DNA of 64,000 nt. Source: Natronococcus occultus SP4. GTDB lineage: Archaea > Halobacteriota > Halobacteria > Halobacteriales > Natrialbaceae. The position numbers and the translations under genes are program-made. Below the pieces are notes generated by a model. That model did no database searches and had not been told where the DNA came from. It saw only the letters and a program-made list of their open reading frames with translations. Positions 63,837 to 64,000 of the stretch are shown here, in pieces. The stretch is from positions 3,897,001 through 3,961,000 of the forward strand of contig NC_019974.1 in assembly GCF_000328685.1 (NCBI RefSeq). Reading direction: 5' to 3'. The number at the start of each line of letters is the position of its first letter. Position 1 is the stretch's first letter.

Positions 63837-64000
63837 ATGGCAGCGACGGACGAGGACGGCGGACAGCCGACGATCGATCACCCCTTACTCGAGCCGAACT
63901 TCCTCGAGCGACGGCTCTACCAGCTGAAGCTCGCGGGCACGGCCGCGAACCACCACACGCTGGTCTGTCTGCCGACGGGGCTGGGGAAGACGACGGTGAG
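63837..64000 (+). CDS. hef: Start of a Hef-type helicase/nuclease (truncated by window)
   Basis: 54 codons are visible from ATG 63837. IDHPLLEPNFLERRLYQLKLAGTAA leads to Walker A (CLPTGLGKTT) at about 45-54. The start matches archaeal Hef (XPF/FANCM-like), which repairs stalled forks; the nuclease part lies outside the window, so the assignment rests on the N-terminus. Confidence 0.8.
   Translation, partial: MAATDEDGGQPTIDHPLLEPNFLERRLYQLKLAGTAANHHTLVCLPTGLGKTTV

Overview
The window is haloarchaeal chromosome. The evidence is high GC with GC-rich third positions, very acidic proteins, TATA boxes about 27 bases ahead of mostly leaderless starts, archaeal information-processing genes (TBP, RfcS-type clamp loader, DNA polymerase D large subunit with an intein, RNase Z, tRNA G10 dimethyltransferase) and families typical of halophiles (DUF7344, HalOD1, bat-type HTH_10, DUF7282, Tat lipoproteins). 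The genus cannot be fixed by eye. No rRNA, tRNA, CRISPR array, insertion sequence or replication origin was found; the window is mostly core chromosome with a few accessory modules.

Layout. 1-1425: cut-off HTTM-like membrane gene and partner. 1580-4518: aldo/keto reductase, then a glutamine amidotransferase-like gene paired with a GCS2-family ligase. 4878-10570: zinc ribbon protein, RNase Z, secreted DUF7282 protein, RfcS paralogue, thioesterase, DNPH1-like hydrolase, trmG10. 10794-13900: tbp, DUF7344 regulator, SDR with a palindromic operator in its promoter, hisG. 14087-20012: copper block with a decayed CopB-type ATPase, a membrane-anchored winged-helix regulator with a Met/His loop, an exported His-rich peptide and an intact CopA. 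20094-21855: small protein, PHP phosphoesterase, small zinc-finger protein, zinc-containing seven-iron ferredoxin. 21947-27389: TrmB-type regulator divergent from a sodium/solute symporter, followed by aldehyde dehydrogenase and an extended SDR, with three 21-bp tandem repeats in the divergent gap.

27439-36150: tetrapyrrole genes hemB, hemL, hemC, uroporphyrinogen-III methyltransferase and hemD. Among them lie an ammonium transporter fused in frame to a P-II domain, a membrane protein and a truncated globin on the other strand. 36315-41194: DHH phosphoesterase, NifU-type scaffold, PanE and small proteins. 41456-48313: Tat-exported alkaline phosphatase and polC, whose catalytic motif is split by a 508-residue intein ending in Gln. 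48551-54738: complete five-gene peptide ABC importer. 54910-62561: small proteins, a four-CBS protein coupled to glyS, bat/HalOD1 regulators, a CTP-dependent lipid kinase family protein and a DUF6176-like protein. 62571-64000: TspO, a VapBC pair and the start of a Hef-type helicase.

How the parts work together: tetrapyrrole synthesis sits beside a heme-binding globin and nitrogen uptake. The copper block looks like a self-contained sense, bind and export unit in which one of two exporters has been lost. The TrmB/symporter/ALDH/SDR group looks like a substrate-uptake and oxidation module of unknown substrate.
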